From: Spirochaetota bacterium
GTDB taxonomy: Bacteria > Spirochaetota > Spirochaetia > SPDA01 > JAJSAL01
Length of the DNA stretch: 64,000 nucleotides
Reading direction: 5' to 3'
Assembly (NCBI GenBank): GCA_024274705.1
Contig: JAJSAL010000011.1
Location: 51,280 to 115,279, forward strand
Part shown: positions 9,010 to 18,353 of the stretch, piece after piece
Layout of the letters: each line of letters starts with the position of its first letter
Position numbering within the stretch: the stretch's first letter is position 1
Position numbers and translations under genes: made by a program
The notes under the pieces: generated by a model
The model's input: only the letters and a program-made list of their open reading frames with translations
What the model was told of the DNA's origin: nothing
The model's database searches: none

Positions 9010-9736
9010 ACTCTTTCCTCCTGGAAACCGTTATTTCAGTAAAGCATATCAGTAGTTTTACCCAGGGTTGCTATTCTGTCCTGGTAAATAAACAACTGGT
9101 TAAAACGCAGTATTATCGTTTATCCAATCAATTATATGATTAAAACATGATTGATTCAAGATATAATCTCAATTATCACGCAAAATCATTTAAAATTATG
9201 CATGATTTAACAACTCGACGGAGCCAAAACCTGTTTTCAGAATCCTTCTTCGGACAAGGAGGCAAAGGTTTTACAGCCCCCACAGAATCTTCAGAAAAAA
9301 CTGAGAACAGCCACTGCTACGGATATGAACAGACCTATCAGGGGGGATAAAAGCTCTGGTAAAAAATCAAGGATCAGGAAATGTGCCGGTACTTTGTTTC
9401 CTCTCAGCCCGGCGATAAGGACGATACGAAAACAAACAGCGTTGATATACGGGTTACTCCGGATGTATTCAGCTTTATAATTATCAAAGCGGAACGGGTT
9501 ATTCTTTCCGGAACCGGTTGTTGAAGCTTGGTTGAATATAATTTATACCATATAAGATACCGTTTTGTTCACCTTGGGGATATCTATTGACCTGGTGGTT
9601 CCTGCTCTTCGGGGTACTGCCGCCTCCGCCGGTATTCCGGGCATGACGTCCCGGGGCCTTGAGGTCTTTCTCCTTATAATATTCAAGTATTGAGATTTTT
9701 AAAATCACCAGCCCCCTTTTCCCTGTGATAGGGTGT
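9010..9736. other. 727-base stretch without a convincing gene
   Basis: The left part is the A/T-rich upstream region of the BtpA-like gene and the right part precedes the lipoprotein gene. Short open frames exist, including a 47-codon frame starting at 9381 and a 122-codon minus frame at 9499-9867 that overlaps the next gene, but none has a ribosome binding site or recognisable content. No terminator or tRNA seen. Confidence 0.6.
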
Positions 9737-10822
9737 ATGAAGAAGAAAAAAATCCACCTTTCTCCCTTGCAATCCCCGGTAAAACTCCTCGCTGTTCCTT
9801 TCCTCCTCCTTGCCCTCATCTCCTGCACCCGCTGTTCCTTAGGCGGCGGTACTGAAGGGATCACCATTTTAAGTTATAACTGTGAGAATTTGTTCGATGA
9901 TGTGGACAATGGTACGGAGTATGCGGCATACGATCCCGGGCTCGGAGAATGGAACGCCAATCTGTACTATCTGAAACTGAAGAACATAGCCGAAGTGATC
10001 CTCTGTTCAACCCGGCGTGGACCTGACATTATTGCACTCCAGGAAATTGAAAACGAACATGTTCTGACTGATCTGCGGGATACCTTTCTAACAGGGAAAG
10101 GGTACCGTACCATAGTTACTCCGGATTCAGCTGAGTCTGCAGTACGGTGCGGCTTTATCAGCAGGTTTCCGGTTTCTTATGTGAGGATTCACAGCGTCTC
10201 CATCGATGGAAAGACCGCCGGAAGAAGCATCCTGGAAACAGGTTTTTCTATTGATTCCGCCACCCTTATTCTGTTCAACAACCACTGGAAATCCAAATCA
10301 GGCGGTGCGGAGGAAACGGAACCTCAGCGCGTAGAGGCTGCAGGGTACATAAAAAACAGAATCTCCCAACTGCTCGAAGAATCACCGAATGCAGACATCA
10401 TAATCTTAGGTGATCTGAACGAGAATGTAGACGAGTTCGAACGTGTGAATAACGCTTACCAGACTGCTCTGATTATGGAAGGGGAAGATGTTCCTCCTGC
10501 CTATCTGGCCAAGAGTATTTCAGTCACATTCGATGTGGAAGCTCTTTCGCCGCCAGGGACTGCTGCACCCGTATTCTATTCCCCCTGGGGGGAACTCCCG
10601 GGCAAGGGGAGTTACATGTATAACAGTTCCTGGGAAACAATCGACCACTTTCTCCTGACGGCTTCTTTATTCGATTCAGGTGGTTTTTCCTACAGTTCGT
10701 TCGAAGTGATAGAAGAAGATTTCATGGTCAATGACCGGGGGGTCCCTTTACGGTGGAACTCGGACTTGCAGCAGGGCTATTCGGACCATTTGCCTATCCT
10801 CCTTACCCTTGTAAAAGATTGA
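9737..10822 (+). CDS. Lipoprotein of the endonuclease/exonuclease/phosphatase superfamily
   Basis: Predicted exported lipoprotein with an EEP (DNase I-like) domain, which hydrolyses phosphodiester or phosphomonoester bonds with a divalent metal. The N-terminus KKKKIHLS is followed by a hydrophobic core and ALISC, a lipobox. The domain covers the rest: ILSYNCENLFDD near residue 45, DIIALQEIENE with the metal-binding Glu near 95, FNNHWKSKS near 180, ILGDLNENV near 220 and YSDHLPILL at the C-terminus with the catalytic Asp-His. About 361 residues. ATG 9737 is preferred over 9725 because it puts a basic N-region before the core. The substrate is unknown; it may act outside the cell on nucleic acids or lipids. 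Confidence 0.85.
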   Translation: MKKKKIHLSPLQSPVKLLAVPFLLLALISCTRCSLGGGTEGITILSYNCENLFDDVDNGTEYAAYDPGLGEWNANLYYLKLKNIAEVILCSTRRGPDIIALQEIENEHVLTDLRDTFLTGKGYRTIVTPDSAESAVRCGFISRFPVSYVRIHSVSIDGKTAGRSILETGFSIDSATLILFNNHWKSKSGGAEETEPQRVEAAGYIKNRISQLLEESPNADIIILGDLNENVDEFERVNNAYQTALIMEGEDVPPAYLAKSISVTFDVEALSPPGTAAPVFYSPWGELPGKGSYMYNSSWETIDHFLLTASLFDSGGFSYSSFEVIEEDFMVNDRGVPLRWNSDLQQGYSDHLPILLTLVKD

Positions 10823-10900
10823 AAATATTCCGTTTATCTATGGCAAAAATCCATGATATTTCTTATAGTTTCTCAATAACCGGTTGTGAGGTATGCTGCA

Positions 10901-11095
10901 GTGAGCAGGCTTTGGTTCATCAAAGAAGACGATGTAGTGATCAGTGTGTTTCCTTCTCAAAGATCCGCCAGGGTCGAACTCAATGCTCTCGAACGCGAAG
11001 AATACTCAGATTATGAGCTCTACCCGATAGATATCGATGATCTGGAGGAATATCCGGATGAATTGGATAAGGCGGAGGAAGAAGGGTATGTGTAA
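10901..11095 (+). CDS. Small acidic protein of unknown function
   Basis: About 64 residues. The first half looks like a small beta-rich unit (RLWFIKEDDVVISVFPSQ) and the second half is strongly acidic (repeated DDLEEYPDELDKAEEE). GTG 10901 is chosen because TGAGGT lies eight bases upstream; GTG 10886 is also in frame. It sits between the phosphohydrolase and the radical SAM gene on the same strand, 100 bases from the latter. I do not recognise a family. Confidence 0.55.
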   Translation: MSRLWFIKEDDVVISVFPSQRSARVELNALEREEYSDYELYPIDIDDLEEYPDELDKAEEEGYV

Positions 11096-11195
11096 TACTC
11101 CAATCCCCGGTAATTGAAGAATTCCTGTTCCACCGCGATTGTCAAGGGCGGTGAATGTGATATAATGCCCCCGGTTTGTCATGAGGTGTACATCA

Positions 11196-12593
11196 GTGAG
11201 AAAGCTGTTACTGGTAAATCCTGTAGCGAAAAAGAGCGGATATCTTTTAAGCAGGTTTTCCACCTTTGCCCCCCTGGGTCTGGGATATGTGGCGGGTATG
11301 ACCCCGGAATCCTGGGGAATTCGGCTTATCGATGAAAATTTTGATTCCTTCGTATATGAAGAAGCGGATCTTGTTGCAATATCCGCATTTACCAGCAATA
11401 TCAACAGGGCTTATGAAATAGCAGCCCAATACCGGGAAAATGGAATAAAAGTCGTTATCGGAGGGATCCATGCTTCCATGGAACCGGAAGAAGTGGGCAG
11501 CCATGCAGATGCGGTGGTCGTGGGGGAAGTTGAAAGTACATGGAACACCGTGCTTGCGGATTTCGAAAACGGATCTCTTAAGAAAGTGTACCGTGCGCCG
11601 GTGGTGGACCTGGAAACCTTAAAAGTAAAACCGAGAAGAGACATCTTTCATCCCGGATATTTCTGGAATTCCGTTCAGACGTCCCGGGGGTGTCCTTTCG
11701 ATTGTATGTTCTGTTCCGTCACCAGGTATCTCGGCAGGGATTACAGACAGCGAAAAGTGGATGATGTCCTGGAAGAGTTGTCGGAGATAGACGGCAGGTA
11801 TATCGCTTTCGTAGACGACAATCTGATCGGCTACAGCGAAAACAGCCGGGAACGGGCAAAGAAGCTGTTCCGGGGTATGATCGACCGGAAGATGAACAAA
11901 CACTGGTGGATGCAGACATCTATCAATGCGGTCCAGGACGAAGAAGTACTACGGCTGGCGGCCAGGGCCGGGTGCATGTTTGCCTTTATCGGTTTAGAGA
12001 CGATCAAGGAAGAACTGCTGGAAAAAATGCGGAAAGGGGTGAACATGGCTGTCGGCATCGACAACTACGGCGGTGTCATCAAGTCTATTCACAGGCATGG
12101 GATCGGGGTAATGGGAGGATTTATCCTGGGAAATGATTATGAATCTGCTCCGTATTACCGGAAGTTCGCAAGATACCTCCTTCATTCCGGAATCGATATC
12201 TGTCAGATCAGTTTGCTCACTCCTCTCCCCGGTACCAGGCTGATGGAAACCATGAAGAGTGAAAACAGGCTCATGCACAACGTATTCCCCGAGGACTGGA
12301 CAAAATACCGCCTTTCCAGAATCGTCCATCAGCTTAAGGGTGTTACCGCTGAAGGGGTATACCGGGGTGATAACTATATCAAGAAAAAGATCTACAGCCC
12401 CTTAGCCTTCGTTTACCGGATGGTCAGAAGTGCCGTAAGCCTTAACAACCTTCACAGTTTTGGTGCGGTGTATCAATTCAACCGGGCCCTGAAAAAGAGT
12501 TGGAGAAACTCACACTACTATAAAAACTATCCTGCGGACTTACAAGAAAAGGAAGCATTGCGTGGTGTCGAAGAAATATCTCATGGAGAGTGA
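11196..12593 (+). CDS. B12-binding domain radical SAM protein
   Basis: Cytoplasmic Fe-S enzyme of the class with an N-terminal cobalamin-binding domain, which often performs methylations or rearrangements on lipids and natural products. The N-terminal 130 residues match the B12-binding fold (LLVNPVAK, PLGLGYVAG, VVIGGIHASMEPEE). Near residue 160 the radical SAM motif SRGCPFDCMFC supplies three cysteines for the 4Fe-4S cluster, followed by FVDDNLIG and a SPASM-less barrel. About 465 residues, usual length. GTG 11196 follows GAGGTG at a good distance; ATG 11181 is the alternative. It overlaps the methyltransferase gene by 32 bases, so the two probably act together. Confidence 0.88.
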   Translation: MRKLLLVNPVAKKSGYLLSRFSTFAPLGLGYVAGMTPESWGIRLIDENFDSFVYEEADLVAISAFTSNINRAYEIAAQYRENGIKVVIGGIHASMEPEEVGSHADAVVVGEVESTWNTVLADFENGSLKKVYRAPVVDLETLKVKPRRDIFHPGYFWNSVQTSRGCPFDCMFCSVTRYLGRDYRQRKVDDVLEELSEIDGRYIAFVDDNLIGYSENSRERAKKLFRGMIDRKMNKHWWMQTSINAVQDEEVLRLAARAGCMFAFIGLETIKEELLEKMRKGVNMAVGIDNYGGVIKSIHRHGIGVMGGFILGNDYESAPYYRKFARYLLHSGIDICQISLLTPLPGTRLMETMKSENRLMHNVFPEDWTKYRLSRIVHQLKGVTAEGVYRGDNYIKKKIYSPLAFVYRMVRSAVSLNNLHSFGAVYQFNRALKKSWRNSHYYKNYPADLQEKEALRGVEEISHGE

Positions 12594-13374
12594 TGATGAG
12601 ATCCGCAGACTCGAATTGAAAACAGGATTCGATGCGGTTCGTGATCAGGCCGGCTGGGCGGGATTGAAACCCGGAATGAGGGTAGCGGACATCGGCTGTG
12701 GAAGCGGTAAAACGAGTCTCTATTTAAAGCAACTTGTAGGCAGGGAAGGAGAAGTGATCGGTGTTGACGGTTCTCCTGAACGGGTCTCCTATGCGCAAGA
12801 CCACCATGGTGAAACAGGGATTTCGTTTGTCCGCAGGGACATCTTCGGCGGCCTGGAAGACTTAGGTCCTTTTGATTTTATCTGGGTCCGTTTTTTTCTT
12901 GAATACCATAAATCATCCAGCTTTACTATTGTCGAGTCTCTTTCCAGGGCGTTAAACCGGAAGGGAATTCTCTGTTTGATCGATCTGGACCATAACAGCC
13001 TTAACCACTTCGATCTTCCGGAAAGACTAGAGAAGGCTATCTACGGATGCGCCCGGAAACTGGAAGAAAGGGGCGATTTCGATCCATATGCAGGCCGAAA
13101 ACTCTATTCCTATCTATATGATCTTCAATTTGCTGAAATCGATGTTCGTGTGGATGCTCACCACCTTATTTTCGGTAAACTGAAATCAGCTGATGAATTC
13201 AATTGGATCACCAAGATTGCCGTAGCGGGAAAAAATTCAGGGAGTGATTTCTCCGAGTACCCCGGGGGCTATGAAGAATTCTTCGATGAGTGCACATCAT
13301 TTTTCACTGATCCCAGGAGGTTCACGTACTCCCCGGTCATATCCTGCAGGGGAATAAAACCGTCTTTGGGTTGA
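12562..13374 (+). CDS. SAM-dependent methyltransferase (class I)
   Basis: Class I methyltransferase, 270 residues. Motif I is VADIGCGSGKTS near residue 40, the acidic residue that binds the ribose is in VIGVDGSPERV, and the later strand is FDFIWVRFFLEYH. The C-terminal 100 residues form an extra alpha-beta segment with no family I can name. The gene starts inside the end of the radical SAM gene, which indicates translational coupling and a shared pathway. The substrate is unknown. Confidence 0.85.
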   Translation: MVSKKYLMESDDEIRRLELKTGFDAVRDQAGWAGLKPGMRVADIGCGSGKTSLYLKQLVGREGEVIGVDGSPERVSYAQDHHGETGISFVRRDIFGGLEDLGPFDFIWVRFFLEYHKSSSFTIVESLSRALNRKGILCLIDLDHNSLNHFDLPERLEKAIYGCARKLEERGDFDPYAGRKLYSYLYDLQFAEIDVRVDAHHLIFGKLKSADEFNWITKIAVAGKNSGSDFSEYPGGYEEFFDECTSFFTDPRRFTYSPVISCRGIKPSLG

Positions 13375-13382
13375 TGCATCTC

Positions 13383-15305
13383 CTAGGTTTCTCCGTTCCC
13401 GTTTTTCATCAAATAACACAGGAATACTTCCACGATTCGGGAGTCCAGGTGGTCGCCCCCTTCTTTTTTCAGCGTTTTGACGGCTTCATCCCTGGACATG
13501 GGATTCCGGTAATGTCTCCGTGCGGTGATGGCCTCAAAAAAATCAGCCACAGCAATGATCCGGGCGCCCAGGGGGATCTGCTCTCCCGCCAGGCCTTCGG
13601 GGTAACCGTCTCCATCGAACCGCTCGTGGTGTGAACCTGCAATTTCCGGAACTGCACTGTACACTCCTTCGAAATTTACCTGATCAAGGATTGTCTTCGT
13701 CCGTTCCGCGTGGGTTTTAATGATACTGAATTCACGGTTGGTAAGCTTTCCGTTTTTTTTCAGGATGTGGTCCGGGACACCGATTTTACCATAATCATGA
13801 AGAAGGGCTGCTATGCGGATCATTTCACAGTACTCCCGGGAAAGACCGAATTCTCCGCATATACCGAGAGCGTACTTAGTTACTTTTTCCGAGTGGCCCG
13901 ATGTGAGGGGATCCCGTGCGTCTATACTGGAAGCAAGCACTTTCAATATAGACTGGAACTGTTTTTCCCGGGCTTCCAGAAGCCGGGCATTCTTGATGGC
14001 TATACCGATAACAGAAGCAATACCCTGAAGGAGACTCATGTCGCTCTGGACGAGGGGACGCTGGGAGTGGAGATTGTCTACGGCAAAAATCCCTAAGGAT
14101 TCATTGTCGCATATGATGGGACAGCAGATAAAGGACTTACTCCCCAGTGCCTTTGCAAAGGACAGGCTCCTGGGGGAGAGGTCTTTTTTAATTTCCTTAA
14201 GATCGTTGATGAGAAAAGGACGCCGCTCTTTGAAGGAAATGACAAAAATTCCTTTAGATTCCTCTTTATCAAGATGGAACTCTGTTTCCTTCAGTAAATT
14301 CAGGTATTTATCGATATATCCAAAACCGCTTGAAAACAACAGCCGTGTTTTTTCAGTATTGGCAAGGAGGATGAGCCCCCTGTCGAAATCCAGCCGTTTT
14401 TCAGAAATCTGAATCACACTCTTTAAGACCTCTTCGATGGTCGTATGTTTGTTTATTACCTGGCCGATTTCATGGGCTATGAGAGTGTTGTTGTAATTGA
14501 GATTGATCTGCTTCAGCAGTTCGTCGGTAGTGCTTTGTATACCCCTGAGGCTTGTTTTTATTTCCCTGGTTTCCCTGTTTTTTATGATAATTGAGAATAT
14601 GAGTATTCCCAGGACCGTTGCAGGAGTTATGATGGCCACTGTAAGAATGGGGAACAACACTGCCAATCCCGCATTGACGAGAATGGAAAAGAGTATCGAA
14701 TAATTGCGTATTTTTTTCAGTGTTATCATGGGAGAGTGCTCCCATGAAATGGTGTATGTGCAGGTTTTACCGCCCCGGAACATACACTCCGGATGTTCGA
14801 GCCTGGGAGGCTTGTTGTTGAAGATCATGGAAATTGCTTCCAGCATACCTGCCCGGTTTTCGCACTGATATGGTTTTTCCTCAACCCCCGGAGTCGGTGT
14901 AACCTGTATTTCGACAGAATTGGAAGCTAATTTCCTGGCCTTGAACCGGGAAGACCGGGTAAAATTTGTCGAAGCTTTCCCCACCATATCATATGCACCC
15001 GAAGGCCCTATCATAGCCAGGAAGTATCTCCGCATGATATTTCCATCCTGGATAAAGGCAGCGTATTGCCCTGCTTCCCGGGCAATACGGTCATTTCCGG
15101 TAAGCTGTACCAGTTTTTCGTAGAACCGGTCCACCTGGTCCTGAGAGAACCAGTGTCCCTGGTCTGCCACCTGGTAGTGCTCCATTTCGGCGTAATTCAG
15201 TATTTCTTCGACGTCGATATCTGGGTACCGGTCCCGGATGAGTTTCTGATATACATCGATAATTCTACTGTTGTAGGGCTTGTTTATCTTCTCAACTGTG
15301 TCCAT
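13383..15305 (-). CDS. Membrane-bound GAF and HD-GYP protein (predicted c-di-GMP phosphodiesterase)
   Basis: Predicted signalling protein that breaks down cyclic di-GMP. Residues 1-190 form an N-terminal sensor reminiscent of V4R/heme-NO-associated domains, with CMFRGGKTCTY near its end. Two membrane segments follow at about 205-250, then a GAF domain at about 280-440 and an HD-GYP domain from 450. The HD-GYP core is intact: GHSEKVTKYA, HDYGKIGVPD, HHERFDGDGYPEGL and VADFFEAIT. 640 residues. It lies 12 bases behind a PilZ-type gene on the same strand, so enzyme and predicted c-di-GMP receptor are probably made together. It converges with the methyltransferase gene. Confidence 0.88.
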   Translation of the reverse strand: MDTVEKINKPYNSRIIDVYQKLIRDRYPDIDVEEILNYAEMEHYQVADQGHWFSQDQVDRFYEKLVQLTGNDRIAREAGQYAAFIQDGNIMRRYFLAMIGPSGAYDMVGKASTNFTRSSRFKARKLASNSVEIQVTPTPGVEEKPYQCENRAGMLEAISMIFNNKPPRLEHPECMFRGGKTCTYTISWEHSPMITLKKIRNYSILFSILVNAGLAVLFPILTVAIITPATVLGILIFSIIIKNRETREIKTSLRGIQSTTDELLKQINLNYNNTLIAHEIGQVINKHTTIEEVLKSVIQISEKRLDFDRGLILLANTEKTRLLFSSGFGYIDKYLNLLKETEFHLDKEESKGIFVISFKERRPFLINDLKEIKKDLSPRSLSFAKALGSKSFICCPIICDNESLGIFAVDNLHSQRPLVQSDMSLLQGIASVIGIAIKNARLLEAREKQFQSILKVLASSIDARDPLTSGHSEKVTKYALGICGEFGLSREYCEMIRIAALLHDYGKIGVPDHILKKNGKLTNREFSIIKTHAERTKTILDQVNFEGVYSAVPEIAGSHHERFDGDGYPEGLAGEQIPLGARIIAVADFFEAITARRHYRNPMSRDEAVKTLKKEGGDHLDSRIVEVFLCYLMKNGNGET

Positions 15306-15317
15306 TCTTCATGTTGT

Positions 15318-17363
15318 TCAGTACTGGGTAAATCTCAGGAGCTTTTTCAGGTGTTCGAAATACCTGTCACTTTCCTCCATATTGATAACCCAGAGGGTGT
15401 AGGTCTTTTCGTATCCTATTTCATTGTCGGCCATATACTGCTCCGGAAAGAGAAGTACCGAAGGAGAACTTCCGGTGAAATCCCTGGATACCATCCGGAG
15501 ACAGTAAAAAAGGAGCTCCCGGGATAGATGCTTCTGGTCTGTGATAAACACTTTAATGCTGTTTATGAGGTCTGACATATTGAGACCGGCGTCGGACCTG
15601 TCCACCATGATGACAGCCATAAGGTCCTGTTCCTGTTTAATCGAAAAGAGGCTGATAGACCTGAAAAATCCGGTCTTGGTATACGCATCGTAGAGAGTGT
15701 CACTTTCTCCTGTTTCATCGTCCAGGTTGTACGATTTGAGCATCAATCCACCGGACACCTGTTCATAGTAGCTCTTTAAGTCTCTTATGTCCCTCGATGT
15801 CGTCCGTTCGAGACTCCAGGAATCATCGTCGGCGGAAGGATGACCTGCCGGTCCTTCCGTCAGGTGGAAAAAGGCGTACGAGTCCAGGGAACAGACACAG
15901 GGATCACCGATTTTCTCAGCGATCTCTCCGAACACCTTTTTGGGGAAACGGTTTTCCGGCCTGAAATAACATAAAAGATAATCCATGTGCATGGAATGGA
16001 TCCTGTGGCTGTTATTTCCGAAACTTCCCACCTGGTTCAGGACATGAAGCCCTGCATTGTGGCTCTTATGCTTGCTGGACGCATGGTGGTGGAGCAGCCA
16101 GGCATTTTCGTAACTCCTGAGCATAGACATATGGCCCAGGATACAGCCGTCCTGCTGGTAGATGAAGTGGCGGGCGATTCCCGGGCTTTCCGTGTAGAGA
16201 CGACGGTACGTGGCTTTTATTTCTTCCTTGTTTTCCAGCATGTACGCATATTTTTTGGGATAGATGAATCCGGAATCGAAAAAGAAATGCCAGAGTTCAT
16301 GCATGTCTACGTTCATACAGAGAAAGGAGTTACTGTCGTTTTCCTGGTGGAGGAAACAGAGGAGCCTGGTGTGATGCTCAGGATTCATATCGAGGATGGC
16401 AAAGCCGGAAACAACTTCTTTATCTCTCCCTCGTTGCATGCTTTCCCTTTTATAGATCACCTGGGCAGTACAGGGCAGCCGGGTTCCCCCGGGCAGTACA
16501 ATGTTTATTTCAGGGATGATGAGTCCCGGAATAAGCTTGGAATGATATTCGTGTTCCGGGATGGAGAAACCGGACCCGGAAATATCAGATATGGGGAGTT
16601 CCCACGTTTTTTCTGAGAAAGGGTGGGTAAACGAAGCATACAGCGGTGAAGGCGGCGTGTACCGCTTTCCCCTGAATTCTTTTGCTTTGAACCGCTGAAC
16701 CTTTGATTGTACAGGGGCGAATACACAGGTTTTCTTATGGTCATTTCCCGCTGTTCTCAATACTCTGCATTCACCGGAGAAGTACATTCTGTTTTCCTGC
16801 ACCAGTGAAACAATAACCGGAGCTTCCGTATTGAGCCATCTAAAGGTAGCAGGGGGGACCGCAGAAAGGTCTATTTTAAAAGCAGCGGCGCTGAAGTCGA
16901 TGAGTATCCCTTTGAATACTGATCCGTTCTGCAATACTGTTGCTTCAACCCCTGCCGCTTGGGACCTGTTGCTCGCCCGGTCTGATGCACAGCTGACCCG
17001 CTCAGGGAGGGGTATGGTGAATCCGGCTTCTTCGATTATCGGGTCGACAGCAGGAATAATCAGGATGTTTCCATTATCCCGAAGAATGATATCCTGAAGC
17101 TCGAATAGATCCAGTTGTTCCGACTGTGCCGGGTCCTCGACCCATGCAACTGTCAGGGTATCCCCGAAACAAGGTTCCGGCCTTACCTCAACGGTAAAAG
17201 TGCGGGTATACCTTTTGTGCCGAAACCGGGCAAGGGCAGTGTCTTCCTGGAAGTTCGTATAATTTACGTTATTGATGAGGTATTCTTTATCCACTTCCCG
17301 GGTCTGTTCCAGGTGAGCACCCTGGTGTACTTTCGTGTTCACCAGGATGGCAGTATCTTCCAC
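15318..17363 (-). CDS. PilZ-domain protein with a C-terminal GNAT-like region
   Basis: Large cytoplasmic protein of 681 residues. A PilZ c-di-GMP receptor domain is seen near residues 225-320: the basic motif RGKRY followed about 35 residues later by DISGSGFSIP, matching (D/N)xSxxG. A more diverged PilZ-like or flagellar-brake-like segment precedes it around 130-215. The C-terminal half (from about 340) resembles an acetyltransferase-type fold (IYQQDGCILGHMSMLRSYEN) but I see no clear acetyl-CoA loop. It starts at GTG 17363. It is the first gene of a pair with the HD-GYP protein. The C-terminal function is uncertain. Confidence 0.72.
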   Translation of the reverse strand: MEDTAILVNTKVHQGAHLEQTREVDKEYLINNVNYTNFQEDTALARFRHKRYTRTFTVEVRPEPCFGDTLTVAWVEDPAQSEQLDLFELQDIILRDNGNILIIPAVDPIIEEAGFTIPLPERVSCASDRASNRSQAAGVEATVLQNGSVFKGILIDFSAAAFKIDLSAVPPATFRWLNTEAPVIVSLVQENRMYFSGECRVLRTAGNDHKKTCVFAPVQSKVQRFKAKEFRGKRYTPPSPLYASFTHPFSEKTWELPISDISGSGFSIPEHEYHSKLIPGLIIPEINIVLPGGTRLPCTAQVIYKRESMQRGRDKEVVSGFAILDMNPEHHTRLLCFLHQENDSNSFLCMNVDMHELWHFFFDSGFIYPKKYAYMLENKEEIKATYRRLYTESPGIARHFIYQQDGCILGHMSMLRSYENAWLLHHHASSKHKSHNAGLHVLNQVGSFGNNSHRIHSMHMDYLLCYFRPENRFPKKVFGEIAEKIGDPCVCSLDSYAFFHLTEGPAGHPSADDDSWSLERTTSRDIRDLKSYYEQVSGGLMLKSYNLDDETGESDTLYDAYTKTGFFRSISLFSIKQEQDLMAVIMVDRSDAGLNMSDLINSIKVFITDQKHLSRELLFYCLRMVSRDFTGSSPSVLLFPEQYMADNEIGYEKTYTLWVINMEESDRYFEHLKKLLRFTQY

Positions 17364-17513
17364 TTTACATGTCCATATCTTAAGTTAAGCTTACGAGATA
17401 TTTATAGTCTCTTTCATTATCGGGAGCAGAAGATTTTATTTAAGTACCTATTGAATCAAATATGCCGCATCTGAAAAGTTATCTCACCGTCAATCCCGGT
17501 ATATAATGTATTT

Positions 17514-18353
17514 CTATTCTTTCTGGCCCGGGTTTTCCAGTTTCTTGAGATCGATTTCCACCCTCGTCAGGTGGGTGAGGGACTCCTCATATGCGTTCAC
17601 CAGGTTTTTCAGATGGGTCCCGGAGCGGGCAAAGGAATTTCCAAAAGATGTAAAATCTTTCCGTAACTGCCGGATGCACGTAAGAAGTTCTTTTTGTTTT
17701 CCAGGCAGGGAAAAACCGTTAAGGCCGTAGGAAACGGTTTGCAGGTAGAGAAACAGGCCGGAGGGGCTTACCGGGACTACCCCTTTTTTAAGCATGTTGT
17801 GATGGATTTCCCCGTCTGAAAGGACAAAGGTGTGATAGAATACCTTTTCCGACGGTACGTAGAGCAGGGCGAAATCGAGGGTTCCTTCGTCAGGTTTTAT
17901 ATATTTCCGGGAAATGTCCTCTGCGTAGCTTGAAAATATTTTTTTTAGCTCTGCCGATGGTTTCCCCGGTTTTGTACCGGATTCCAATACTTCGCTTACC
18001 CGCTCCATGGGGAATTGAGCATCGATAGGAATAATGTATCTTCCGAGACGGATAACAGCATCCACCCTGGAGCCGTCCCGGAAGGTGTACTGTATTTGGT
18101 ACGATGCTTGGGGAAGCCAGGTTTGCAGGAGTTCAGCCAGGAGGGTCTCTCCCAGGCCTCCCCGTTTATGGGGTACCAGGAAGAGGGAGCTCATGGCATC
18201 GATATCGGAACCCAGTTTCTCCAGCTGGTCCAGTCTTCGATCTATGTGTTCCATCGCTGAAGCGAGGGAGCCTCCCCTGGAACGGACAATGAGGACAACG
18301 ATGACGATTGCCAGGAGGATGGAGAGAATCCCCAAAAGAACGGTGACGCTCAC
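17514..18353 (-). CDS. rmuC: RmuC family DNA recombination protein, short form
   Basis: RmuC homologue; the family limits inversions between short repeats and carries a nuclease-like core. An N-terminal membrane anchor (VLLGILSILLAIVIVVLIV) is followed by a short coiled coil and the conserved core: GGLGETLLAELL, DAVIRLGRYIIPIDAQFP, LLYVPSEKVFY and VSPSGLFLYLQTV. At 279 residues it is much shorter than E. coli RmuC (475) because the coiled-coil region is nearly absent, which is common outside Proteobacteria. It overlaps the PHP phosphatase gene by four bases. Confidence 0.85.
   Translation of the reverse strand: MSVTVLLGILSILLAIVIVVLIVRSRGGSLASAMEHIDRRLDQLEKLGSDIDAMSSLFLVPHKRGGLGETLLAELLQTWLPQASYQIQYTFRDGSRVDAVIRLGRYIIPIDAQFPMERVSEVLESGTKPGKPSAELKKIFSSYAEDISRKYIKPDEGTLDFALLYVPSEKVFYHTFVLSDGEIHHNMLKKGVVPVSPSGLFLYLQTVSYGLNGFSLPGKQKELLTCIRQLRKDFTSFGNSFARSGTHLKNLVNAYEESLTHLTRVEIDLKKLENPGQKE

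Noticed and set aside
9499..9867. 122-codon minus-strand frame before the phosphohydrolase gene
   Set aside because: Overlaps the signal peptide region of a well-supported gene and has low-complexity content.
15987..16616. 209-codon plus-strand frame
   Set aside because: Shadow of the PilZ-type gene.
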